A DNA stretch of 33,026 nucleotides, taken from assembly GCA_031255315.1 (NCBI GenBank), contig JAIRSS010000022.1:1-33026 (forward strand), read 5' to 3'. Under the pieces are notes generated by a model that was not told where the DNA came from, ran no database searches, and saw nothing but the letters and a program-made list of their open reading frames with translations. Source of the DNA: Spirochaetaceae bacterium. Its GTDB lineage: Bacteria > Spirochaetota > Spirochaetia > Treponematales > Breznakiellaceae. Both the position numbers and the translations under genes were made by a program. Of the stretch, positions 23,459 through 30,800 are shown one piece after another (positions within the stretch are counted from its first letter, which is position 1; each line of letters opens with the position of its first letter).

Positions 23459-25497
23459 GAACCTACTCCTTTACGAAACCGGAAAGGAGAGAATTGCACC
23501 CCGGTTTCGGTAAAAAATTTGCTGAAAAATTCGTAATATTGAAGACGTACTACTTGAATAGCGACGATCATTCCCTCAAGAACAATGATGACGGCGTTCC
23601 CGAAAATCATGACGATGAGGGCGAACACCGGCCCTACCGGCGCGCCCCGGACCATCTCCGAAAGGGTGAACACGATGAACGAGAGTACCGCGTGGGAAAG
23701 GGCGAAGGCTCCTACCCGGAGGAAGCTCACGGTATTGGAGATGTATGTCGAGGCGGTTTCCAGCACCTCCACAAATCCTTCCATGATGAACACCATGAGG
23801 CCTTCCGCGAAGACCGGCCGCGTCCGGGTAAAAATACGCCACAGCATGGGGCCGAAAAAAATGCAGAATACCGGAACAGAAATACCTATAGCGTCAAACC
23901 ACGCAAAACGGCCGCCCAGGATGCTGCGCGCCGCGATGAAAACGGCGTACCAAAACAGAAAAAGCCCCGCCGCCCCGGTTTTGGAAAAAAACGCCTTCTC
24001 GTATTTTTTCATTGAACACTGATTAATGATATTCACCATGAGGCCGATGGAATTAAGAACCACCCCCACCGCAACGGTAAACCCAAAAAAGTAGAAGAGT
24101 TTCTCAACGCTTCCCTTCTCGGGCATGAGGTGAAGAATTCGCGTCGGCGGCTCCCCGGCTATGCCCATGATACGCATGAAAAACCCCGTTACGGCCTGGG
24201 TTGGTCCAATAAGGAGTTCCTCGTTGGTGAATACCGCGCCGTTGAGGAGGCCCATAATCATAGAAGAACTCCCCACGGCGATCAACGGCACCGAAAAGTG
24301 TCTGAATCCCGCCAAGGCTTTAGCGCCCTGTTTCGCGGTCAGCAGCCCCAGGAGGACCAGAACGAAGCCCTGGCCCAAGTCCCCGAACATGATCCCGAAG
24401 AGCAGGGTAAACGAAAACGCCACAAAAGGGGTGGGATCAATAGCGCCGTAGAGGGGAGCGCCGTAGGAAAGCACAACCTTCTCAAAACCTTTGACAAACG
24501 TCCCATGTTCCAGGAAGACGGGTACTTTTTTTCGCCCTTCCCGGATTTCCGGAATTTCTTCGGGGTTAAAAACCCTGACCGCTACCCTCCCCCGGGTAAG
24601 CTGTTTCAGTTCTTCCGCCAGAACCGTTACGGTATCCGCGGGAATCCAGCCCGAAAGGACATACACGCTTTTAGTCGCGGCGAGCCTCCCTTTCAAGCGC
24701 TCTACTTCCAAGGCCATACGGTAGGAACCCGCCAAACGCCGCAAGGCCGGGGCGTATTCGTCCCGCAGAGCGTCCTTTTCCTGGGCCGTCTCCCTAAGCA
24801 TTGCGCCCGTGCCGGCAAGCCGCTCCTCTAGCCCAGAGAGGAATTCCGCCGGAATCCCGGTATAACCCTCCGGAATGGTAAGGGGAACAAAAGAGAGGCG
24901 TTTAAGTTCAGAATCCAGCGCAAAACGTCCCTTCCGGGAAGCCGCCGCCAGGATGTGGCCGTCCGGACCGCCGCCTGCGTCCAGCCCCAGGGGAATGATT
25001 ACCGCCCGGTCCGCAAGGTTTTCCCGGAGCGTTTCCTGGCGGCCGGGATCAAGCCGCCCTACCCGCAGGGTCAGATACGAAAGCTGGTCCAGGTCCGAAA
25101 AAGGAGCGTTAAGATTCCCAAAGGCTCTGGCTTCATGCAGGGCCTCTTCCAGCTTCCGTTTTTCCTGATTCCCCTCGCTTTCTTTTTTGCGCAACGACGC
25201 AATACCGGCGCCTATCTTTTCCACCAAAAGATCGTCCGTTTCTCCAGGGAGCATTGATGTTTCCTCCGGTTCCTCAGGGATCTCGCTGCCCAGGTAAGCC
25301 GCCGCAGACCTGACGGCCCCCAACCGGTCCCGAATACGCTCATAATCCGCCGTATCCCGGACCGGGGTTTCCGCCTTACCATCCTCGTTCTCCAAAAGAT
25401 GAATCAAAGCCCGGCGGCCCAGGAATTCTATAACCTGGTCCGCGTCCCGGTCCAGAATGGTAAACTCTATTCTTTTCATCTTCCGGGGACGTATCAT
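23455..25497 (-). CDS. atpI: V/A-type ATPase membrane subunit I (a subunit)
   Basis: This 680-residue subunit has a soluble N-terminal half (about 1-340; MKRIEFTILDRDADQVIEFL, with coiled-coil stretches) that contacts the peripheral stalks. The C-terminal half has about seven membrane helices, including PFVAFSFTLLFGIMFGDLGQ, and NTVSFLRVGAFALSHAVLS, which carries the essential half-channel Arg. It forms the ion path beside the c-ring. The ATG overlaps the subunit C stop (ATGA), and its own stop overlaps the subunit K start, so translation is coupled. Confidence 0.95.
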   Translation of the reverse strand: MIRPRKMKRIEFTILDRDADQVIEFLGRRALIHLLENEDGKAETPVRDTADYERIRDRLGAVRSAAAYLGSEIPEEPEETSMLPGETDDLLVEKIGAGIASLRKKESEGNQEKRKLEEALHEARAFGNLNAPFSDLDQLSYLTLRVGRLDPGRQETLRENLADRAVIIPLGLDAGGGPDGHILAAASRKGRFALDSELKRLSFVPLTIPEGYTGIPAEFLSGLEERLAGTGAMLRETAQEKDALRDEYAPALRRLAGSYRMALEVERLKGRLAATKSVYVLSGWIPADTVTVLAEELKQLTRGRVAVRVFNPEEIPEIREGRKKVPVFLEHGTFVKGFEKVVLSYGAPLYGAIDPTPFVAFSFTLLFGIMFGDLGQGFVLVLLGLLTAKQGAKALAGFRHFSVPLIAVGSSSMIMGLLNGAVFTNEELLIGPTQAVTGFFMRIMGIAGEPPTRILHLMPEKGSVEKLFYFFGFTVAVGVVLNSIGLMVNIINQCSMKKYEKAFFSKTGAAGLFLFWYAVFIAARSILGGRFAWFDAIGISVPVFCIFFGPMLWRIFTRTRPVFAEGLMVFIMEGFVEVLETASTYISNTVSFLRVGAFALSHAVLSFIVFTLSEMVRGAPVGPVFALIVMIFGNAVIIVLEGMIVAIQVVRLQYYEFFSKFFTETGVQFSPFRFRKGVGS

Positions 25498-26570
25498 GGT
25501 TCGACCTCCAACATAGCAAACACATCACGGCTTGTCATACCTATTCCAAGCCCCTCGGCGAGGCTGGTCAACAGGTCCTCCTCAAACTGTTTGAGTTTAA
25601 TGAGGCAGGCGGCGGTGTCCAGAGAAAAGGGCCGCCGGTGAAAATACCGCTGGGCCAAATGATAGAGATGCCGGGAAGCCGCGTTTTGAAAGTGCAACGG
25701 GTCCGCCCTCCACGTATCGCCCGCCGGAGGATTCAGAAAAGCCGCCCGCTTCCAGGAAGCCCAGGGCGCGTATGTATCCAGCGGAAGTTTCAGCGACGCC
25801 TCGGCGTCCGCCGTCAAAGAACGCCCAGTCATAGAATGGCTGTTCGTAGAATGCCCATTCGCAGAATGGTTGTTCCTCCCGCCGTGTTTTGGGGAGGGGA
25901 ATTCCAGGTCAATAAGTTTCTCCCGAACTTCATCCCCCGGCAGATGGTAATAGGTTCTAAGCCGTAAGGCCCAGACCGCGTTCCGCAAAGATATTTCCTC
26001 CCCAAGAATAAGCTCTATCCCCTCCCGGTCCTGCCGTTTAAGCCGGTACAGAGATTCCCAAAGAGCGGTATAGTAGTATTTGTCCAGCTTCGTCTGGAGG
26101 ATCATCCCCGGCTCGCCGTCTTTGATCGACTGGGAAACAAGGGATTCAAATTCCGTACCCCTGATCATAGCCGCAATGTCCGGGTAGGCGTCAAAATTTA
26201 CCACCCCAAAACGGCCCAGGTTCGTAAAAGACGGCTTCCCGGCTTCCCTCCCGGCAACAGCCGACAGAGCGGCCTTAATATCCCCATACTCATAGCTCCT
26301 CAAAAGCCTGACCAGAAATTCCGGAGGATGGGCAAAAGAATTCACAATGGCAAGAATTTGGTGAACCGAATTGTTTACAATACGCCGTTCCAGGTCCGCA
26401 AGAAGTTCCTTTTCGGGAAGCTCCCGAAAGGATTGGGGGAACACCAGGCGGTCAAGATCCGTAAGGCGCTTCGCCGCCTCAAGACCGGCGATATGGGAGC
26501 CTACAAAGGACTTCCCGATGACGCCGCACGCCTTAGCGTATACATACGCCCGTTCCCCCTGCCGGGACAT
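25494..26570 (-). CDS. atpC: V/A-type ATPase subunit C (central-stalk cap)
   Basis: This 358-residue subunit belongs to the C/AC39 (d) family that links the central stalk to the c-ring. Recognisable segments are YVYAKACGVIGKSFVG at the N-terminus, NSFAHPPEFLVRLLRSYEYGDIKAALS, and YYYTALWESLYRL. A His/Ser/Asn-rich insert (NNHSANGHSTNSHSMTG, about residues 233-249) comes from a 15-bp tandem repeat and is unlike the rest of the protein; it is probably a surface loop. The start is the ATG at 26570, sharing one base with the preceding gene's stop; a TTG at 26573 is less likely. Confidence 0.87.
   Translation of the reverse strand: MSRQGERAYVYAKACGVIGKSFVGSHIAGLEAAKRLTDLDRLVFPQSFRELPEKELLADLERRIVNNSVHQILAIVNSFAHPPEFLVRLLRSYEYGDIKAALSAVAGREAGKPSFTNLGRFGVVNFDAYPDIAAMIRGTEFESLVSQSIKDGEPGMILQTKLDKYYYTALWESLYRLKRQDREGIELILGEEISLRNAVWALRLRTYYHLPGDEVREKLIDLEFPSPKHGGRNNHSANGHSTNSHSMTGRSLTADAEASLKLPLDTYAPWASWKRAAFLNPPAGDTWRADPLHFQNAASRHLYHLAQRYFHRRPFSLDTAACLIKLKQFEEDLLTSLAEGLGIGMTSRDVFAMLEVEP
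25833..25877. repeat. Three 15-bp tandem units inside atpC
   Basis: The units at 25833-25847, 25848-25862 and 25863-25877 each begin AGAATG and encode five residues of the pattern N-x-H-S-x on the minus strand. They make an in-frame low-complexity insert. Confidence 0.85.
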
Positions 26571-26881
26571 CAACAGTCCCCCGCAAGGCAGGCGTTGACA
26601 AGGCTGCAGAAGGCATCCTTGTCAACCGGCATAGACTCAGCAAGACTTTGACGGTAATTCTCAAGCCGCTGCTGATAATCTTCTTTTATCGCGGCTAATT
26701 CTTTCCCGCAGCGTTCATCCAACGCGGCGGTCTCCGCGGCGTACCGAGCCTCATACAGGGAACGGTTCCGGTTTTCCGCTTCCATGACGCGCCGGTCCGC
26801 TTCCGCTTGAGCGTCTGTTACCAGCGACAATGATTGAGCCTCTATTTCAAGTAAATGCCGCAGAATATCCTGTTCATTCAT
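26570..26881 (-). CDS. Small coiled-coil protein, probable V-ATPase peripheral stalk subunit (G/H-like)
   Basis: This 103-residue, largely helical protein is rich in Ala, Glu, Arg and Gln (EIEAQSLSLVTDAQAEADRR; ERCGKELAAIKEDYQQRLENY), as expected for the partner of subunit E in the stator. Sequence identity alone does not prove this; position at the head of the ATPase genes supports it. I prefer the ATG at 26881 (MNEQDILRH); a TTG at 26905 directly after the EIIA stop is an alternative. Its stop shares a base with the atpC start. Confidence 0.68.
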   Translation of the reverse strand: MNEQDILRHLLEIEAQSLSLVTDAQAEADRRVMEAENRNRSLYEARYAAETAALDERCGKELAAIKEDYQQRLENYRQSLAESMPVDKDAFCSLVNACLAGDC

Positions 26882-26905
26882 GAAAAGCCTGTTTGCCTGT
26901 TCCAA

Positions 26906-27373
26906 TCACGAGATTAAAATATCCTCGTATTTCTTTATAATCCCATGGGCGTCCTGAGCGGTATTCTGGACCACCAGATCCGTATAAAACTGGGGATTAT
27001 CCAAAATCTCCGCCAGACGTTTAAGCGCTTGTAGATGTTTTTCCGAATCCTTCTCCGGCGTAAGAATCAGAAACAGAAGATATACCGGCCGCCCGTCCAG
27101 AGCGTCGTAATCCACCCCGGTTTTGGAAACCCCCAAAACGCCGTAAAGCTGATCGACCGCCGAGGTTTTCCCATGGGGAAGGGCGATTCCTTGCCGTATA
27201 CCCGTAGACATCTTGGATTCACGTTCCCGTATAGCCGAAAGAATCTCTTCCCGCACGTTTATCTTCGCCGCATGACAAAAGAAATCCGCCAACTCCTCAA
27301 AAGCTTCTTCTTTATCTTCCGCTTCCAAGCCGATTTTGATAAATTCAGGTCTGTAAATTTCATTCAGGAACAT
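26906..27373 (-). CDS. ptsN: Nitrogen-PTS EIIA protein (PtsN-like) in the secG/V-ATPase operon
   Basis: This 155-residue single EIIA-2 domain has the phospho-His in RQGIALPHGKT (about H67), preceded by RERESKMSTGI. It would be phosphorylated by a PTS phosphorelay and regulate other proteins by contact. I prefer the second ATG (27373) because GGAGG ends 8-9 nt upstream; the first ATG at 27382 overlaps that ribosome site. It is placed 38 nt after secG and just before the ATPase stalk gene, so it appears co-transcribed with the ATPase. That suggests, but does not prove, a link between PTS phosphorylation state and ion-gradient energetics. Confidence 0.88.
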   Translation of the reverse strand: MFLNEIYRPEFIKIGLEAEDKEEAFEELADFFCHAAKINVREEILSAIRERESKMSTGIRQGIALPHGKTSAVDQLYGVLGVSKTGVDYDALDGRPVYLLFLILTPEKDSEKHLQALKRLAEILDNPQFYTDLVVQNTAQDAHGIIKKYEDILIS

Positions 27374-27411
27374 CGGGAACATCCTCCGCAGGTACTCACT
27401 ACCCGATCCGG

Positions 27412-28041
27412 TTATTCAGATACGGGAACTTCCATTTCCGGCGCGGGGGCTTCATCCGCCGCAACCTCATCCACCGCGGCTTCAGACGTTGCGGCCCCGG
27501 CCTCGGGAACGACAGCCTCCTCAGAAGCCGCAGCCGGCGGCGCCCCCTCCCCCGCCGGGTTATCCGCGCCGCGCGCCGCGGGCGCGGGAGCCGCGGCCCC
27601 AAGACCGGTGCCGGGCGCCGCGGGCTCAGGCGCGGGAACTTCGGAAACGGCGTCAGGCGCCGCGGGCTCAGGCGCGAGAACTTCGGAAGCGGCGTCAGGC
27701 GCCGCGGGCTCAGACGCGGGAACTTCGGAAGCGGCGTCTTCCAGCCACCAGTCGCGGGACGCCCCGGAAGAAGACTGCCTTCCGGCGGCTTCCACCCCGC
27801 CGTCCCCGGGGGTCCGGTTAACTAACGCAAGCCCCAAACTAATGATAAGGAACAAAGCCCCAAGCAAGGATGTGGTCCTGGTTAATACGTTTCCAGAACG
27901 GGATCCAAACGCAGATCCGCTGCCGCCGGCGAAAATTCCACCCAGACTATCGCCTTCCTCATTTTGAATCAGTACCAGCAGAATCAGCAATACAGCAATG
28001 ATCACAAAAAAAACCAACAGCAGAATACTGAGTACACCCAT
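27412..28041 (-). CDS. secG: Preprotein translocase subunit SecG with long acidic Ala/Pro-rich tail
   Basis: Residues 1-77 are a normal SecG: two membrane helices (about 3-25 and 54-75) separated by the cytoplasmic loop LIQNEEGDSLGGIFAGGSGSA-type signature and GNVLTRTTSLLG. SecG assists SecYEG-mediated export. Residues about 78-209 are an added tail rich in Ala, Pro and Glu with three 14-residue repeats (SEVLAPEPAAPDAV type) from a 42-bp DNA repeat; typical SecG proteins end near residue 75-110. The tail should be disordered. CGGAG lies 5 nt before the ATG, with a good promoter 31 nt upstream of the start. It heads the operon leading into EIIA and the V-ATPase. Confidence 0.9.
   Translation of the reverse strand: MGVLSILLLVFFVIIAVLLILLVLIQNEEGDSLGGIFAGGSGSAFGSRSGNVLTRTTSLLGALFLIISLGLALVNRTPGDGGVEAAGRQSSSGASRDWWLEDAASEVPASEPAAPDAASEVLAPEPAAPDAVSEVPAPEPAAPGTGLGAAAPAPAARGADNPAGEGAPPAAASEEAVVPEAGAATSEAAVDEVAADEAPAPEMEVPVSE
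27614..27739. repeat. Three 42-bp tandem repeats in the secG tail
   Basis: Units begin at 27614, 27656 and 27698, each starting GGCGCCGCGGGCTCAG and differing at only a few positions. They encode the 14-residue Ala/Pro/Glu repeats of the SecG tail, in frame. Confidence 0.93.
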
Positions 28042-28071
28042 AAAAACTCCGTATCAAAATTGATAGTCGTC

Positions 28072-28100
28072 ATTGTACTGAAAGAAAAAAACTTATGCAA
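28072..28100 (-). promoter_or_regulatory. Sigma70-like promoter for the secG-EIIA-V-ATPase operon
   Basis: On the minus strand TTGCAT (28095-28100), a 17-nt T-rich spacer and TACAAT (28072-28077) lie upstream of the secG start at 28041. Each hexamer matches consensus at four or five of six positions with ideal spacing. Confidence 0.65.
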
Positions 28101-28162
28101 CGGGATAGCGGCGGATGTACGCCTCTTCAGTCCGGATTTCCCGTCCTGTTGAAAAACCGCGA

Positions 28163-29218
28163 TCACGCGAATTGTTCCGTCCGCCGGGCCGCGGGCCGCG
28201 GGACAGCGGTCCGGTGGATCCCGCGGCGTTCATCGTAGTAGACCGCTTCGATGCCCGCGACGCGGCGGGTAATCTTCTGTTCGTAGACATACTCCCAGCC
28301 GGCCCAGCGGAAGCCGGCGTTCTCCGGTATGGGGTGTTTCACATCAGGGTTTATGTGGGCGAACCAGCCTTCAGCCATAACCCCGCCCAACTCCGCGCCA
28401 AAGAGGAAATCCGCGCAGGCCTTCCGGGCGTCGGTCTCTTCTTTTTTGAAGACGGCGTAGAGGGGATCGAAAAGAGCGCCGTCATCAGGCCAGAGGATTT
28501 CCAGGTAATCCCGCTTGGGGACGGCGTGGGCGAAGAACCATGATATAAGAAAGACACAGCAGCCTTCCCGGTTCGCCGTTATGTCGGCGGCCATTTCCGG
28601 CGCCCTGCCGGCGAAGCCGGTGTTGCGGGCCAGCGCCCGGATTCCCTCTTCCCCCTGTTCCTTCCAAATTTCAAGGAGCAGCAGTTCGGAGACGTCGTCC
28701 GGGGCAAAGCCCACGCCCAGGCTCTCCGTATACTCCGGCCTGGTGAGGTCCGCGATACGCCGGGGAACGGGCCGGCCCTTGAGACGCCGGTGGTTGACCA
28801 GGAGGACGTAGGGCATGGCCCCGAAAATGGTGAAGATCCCCCTGGGGTCCCGGAGTTCCAGGTTCCCAAACAGCGGATGCGCCGGTTTTTCGGGAAGAAC
28901 CGGGGCGAACCAGGAAAGTTTGTCCGGGTTTTCGAGGAAACCGCCGGTAAAAAATTCACCGTAGCCCACATCGGTTACTACCGACGGAAATTTTTCACGG
29001 GTTTCCACCGCGCTGATATTATAGTACCTATCAACCCCGCAGCTCCCCATCGGCGTTACCCCCCGCAGCCCGGCGGCGTGGTTCCGGTTGTACCGGTCCT
29101 CGTATTCCCGCCAGGCCCGGGAAAACCGGTCTTTGAGGGGGCAATACACTTGTCCCAGGAAATCCAGTTTTTCCCGCCGGGAATCGGGAACCGTCTCAAT
29201 AACGGCGCGTTTTTTCAT
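28163..29218 (-). CDS. Solute-binding-protein-like protein lacking a signal peptide
   Basis: This 351-residue protein resembles the iron-type (PBP2, Fe3+/thiamine-like) ABC solute-binding fold: a first lobe with FPSVVTDVGYGEFFTGGF, a hinge near RGIFTIFGAMPYVLLVNHRR, and ADLTRPEYTESLGVGFAPDD as in Fe(III)-binding proteins. The N-terminus (MKKRAVIETVPDSRREKLDF) is charged and has no hydrophobic segment, so the protein is probably cytoplasmic, unlike normal transporter receptors. GGGAG lies 7 nt before the ATG. It is the last gene of a five-gene cluster, 65 nt after the ABC ATPase. With no permease in the window it may bind a metal complex or cofactor inside the cell; the ligand is unknown. Confidence 0.72.
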   Translation of the reverse strand: MKKRAVIETVPDSRREKLDFLGQVYCPLKDRFSRAWREYEDRYNRNHAAGLRGVTPMGSCGVDRYYNISAVETREKFPSVVTDVGYGEFFTGGFLENPDKLSWFAPVLPEKPAHPLFGNLELRDPRGIFTIFGAMPYVLLVNHRRLKGRPVPRRIADLTRPEYTESLGVGFAPDDVSELLLLEIWKEQGEEGIRALARNTGFAGRAPEMAADITANREGCCVFLISWFFAHAVPKRDYLEILWPDDGALFDPLYAVFKKEETDARKACADFLFGAELGGVMAEGWFAHINPDVKHPIPENAGFRWAGWEYVYEQKITRRVAGIEAVYYDERRGIHRTAVPRPAARRTEQFA

Positions 29219-29283
29219 ACCAAGCTCCCGTTTTTTCCTTCAATCACATTTCCACCATGTTCCAAGCACATTTCCATTACATC

Positions 29284-30096
29284 TCAATCAATACCATCAC
29301 CAAAATCACTAAAAGCCCCGTCAAAATACTTCTTAATATCGAAATCAAGGACGGCGCCCTCCCTCAGCATATCGCGGAGGGCCAGAAACCGCTCGTTGAC
29401 CGCCGACAGGAAGGCCAGGTTCCTCTGTTCCGCCGGCGAAGTTTCAATGACGCGCCGTACCGCCCCGCCCCGTATACAAAGCCGCCGTTCCCCCAGCAGG
29501 GCCAGGACCGGATCATGGGTGGATACCAGGACTATCTTGTCCTCTCCCGCCAGAAGATCCAGCGCCCGCCGCCGGTCCACCCCGGCGTTCTCCAGCTCGT
29601 CAATGAGCACCACAGGCGAGGGACTGAGCAGGGCCGTATCGGCTATCATGAGGGCCCGGGATTGGCCGCCGGAAAGCTCGGTTACCCCCTGGTCCGCCGA
29701 GAGCGCTTCCCCGGTAAGGCTGTTGGCGGCGGCCACTATCCGGTCCGCCAGATCGTCCCGGACCCCCCGGCGCTGTTTCCGGCTTTCGCCGTGCATAAGG
29801 ATGAATTCCCGCACCGAAAGATCCATGATGAAATTCATGTTTTGGGAAAGCTGGGCGATGATCCTCCCTTCGAGGGAATGCCGCGTTTTATCGTCCGGAA
29901 CCGCGCCGTCAATGAGGATGCGCCGCCCGGTGGGGCTGTCTCCCTGGGCCAGAGAACTTATATCCTCAAGGAAGCGGCTTTTCCCGGCTCCCGTCGGCCC
30001 CACGATGCAGAGGGTGTCCCCCCGGCAGAGGGTAATCTCCAGATGCTCAGGGTCTCCTTCCTTGCCGCGGCCTCCCTGGATAGTCAGCCGGCGCAT
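29284..30096 (-). CDS. ABC-type ATP-binding protein without partner permease
   Basis: This 270-residue single ABC domain has Walker A GPTGAGKS (about 33-40), signature ELSGGQSRALMIADTALL, Walker B VVLIDELENAG and H-loop VLVSTHD. Unlike transporter ATPases it carries the D/E-rich segment ENAGVDRRRALDLL after Walker B and a C-terminal tail of about 70 residues (SPAEQRNLAFLSAVNERFLA) of unknown role. It begins at ATG 30096, overlapping the GTPase stop by 13 nt, with GGAAGGGGA upstream; a further open stretch to 30192 lies inside the GTPase gene and is not used. No membrane component is present, so a soluble motor-like or assembly role is as likely as transport. Confidence 0.85.
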   Translation of the reverse strand: MRRLTIQGGRGKEGDPEHLEITLCRGDTLCIVGPTGAGKSRFLEDISSLAQGDSPTGRRILIDGAVPDDKTRHSLEGRIIAQLSQNMNFIMDLSVREFILMHGESRKQRRGVRDDLADRIVAAANSLTGEALSADQGVTELSGGQSRALMIADTALLSPSPVVLIDELENAGVDRRRALDLLAGEDKIVLVSTHDPVLALLGERRLCIRGGAVRRVIETSPAEQRNLAFLSAVNERFLALRDMLREGAVLDFDIKKYFDGAFSDFGDGID

Positions 30097-30800
30097 GAGG
30101 CTTCCCCTTCCGGAACAGCAATGCGCCGGACGGTAACGCTGGCGGTCGTGTAATCCCCGCCGATCCGGGTTTCCCCCAGGCAATAGGAGCACAGCGCCGC
30201 CGGCAGGGGGAACCGGACCTGGGCGTGATCCAGAGACCGGACCTCCGGGGCCGCGCGGAACCGCCGGGCAAGCTCAAAGGACCCTTCCCCGGTAAGGCCG
30301 TTCACAAAAAGGATGTCCGCCCGTTTATTGGCTTCCCGGGTCCTGAACGCGAAGACCTCCCGCTCGGCTTGAGAAACGATGTCCCCTTTGGTAATAACCA
30401 CCAGATCCGCGTAGAGCAGCATGGGCCCGATTTTTTTCGGCGTATGAACCCCGGAAAGGCAGTCAATGACGCAGACCGAATAGACCCCTTTGATATGCGG
30501 GGAACACCGGTTGCAGAGTCCCGCGCTTTCACTGAACAGAAAGTCCAGCCCCCGGGAAAGCCCCCAATCCACACAGGCGCCGATGTTGGTGATGAAGTAA
30601 TGGTCCGGGCAGATATTGCCGGAAATGCCGGTCAGCACGGGGACGCCCCGCTTCCGGTATCGTTCATCATCCTGGGTGGAAATACAGTCGAATTTGACGG
30701 CCCCCACCTGAAGACCTTCCCCCATGAGGCGTTCGGCGGCCTTAACCGCCGCCGAGGTTTTCCCCGCAGACGGGGGACCGGCAAACGTAACAAACCTCAC
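30084..30800 (-). CDS. HypB/CobW-like (G3E) GTPase, putative metallochaperone
   Basis: This 238-residue P-loop protein has Walker A AGPPSAGKTSA (about 7-17), a switch region ending in FSESAGLCNRCSPH, which corresponds to the ENxGxLVCP region of HypB, a G4-like VVITKGD, and FVNGLTGEG near the HypB LTGEG motif. Cys clusters CNRC (about residue 96-99) and LCSYC (about 205-209) could bind metal. The G3E family inserts or delivers metals (Ni for hydrogenase/urease, Co, Zn). The start is the GTG at 30800, overlapping the methyltransferase stop (GTGA). It is tightly coupled to its neighbours. It is not the classical HypB of NiFe hydrogenase, since no hyp genes are nearby. Confidence 0.78.
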   Translation of the reverse strand: MRFVTFAGPPSAGKTSAAVKAAERLMGEGLQVGAVKFDCISTQDDERYRKRGVPVLTGISGNICPDHYFITNIGACVDWGLSRGLDFLFSESAGLCNRCSPHIKGVYSVCVIDCLSGVHTPKKIGPMLLYADLVVITKGDIVSQAEREVFAFRTREANKRADILFVNGLTGEGSFELARRFRAAPEVRSLDHAQVRFPLPAALCSYCLGETRIGGDYTTASVTVRRIAVPEGEASCAG

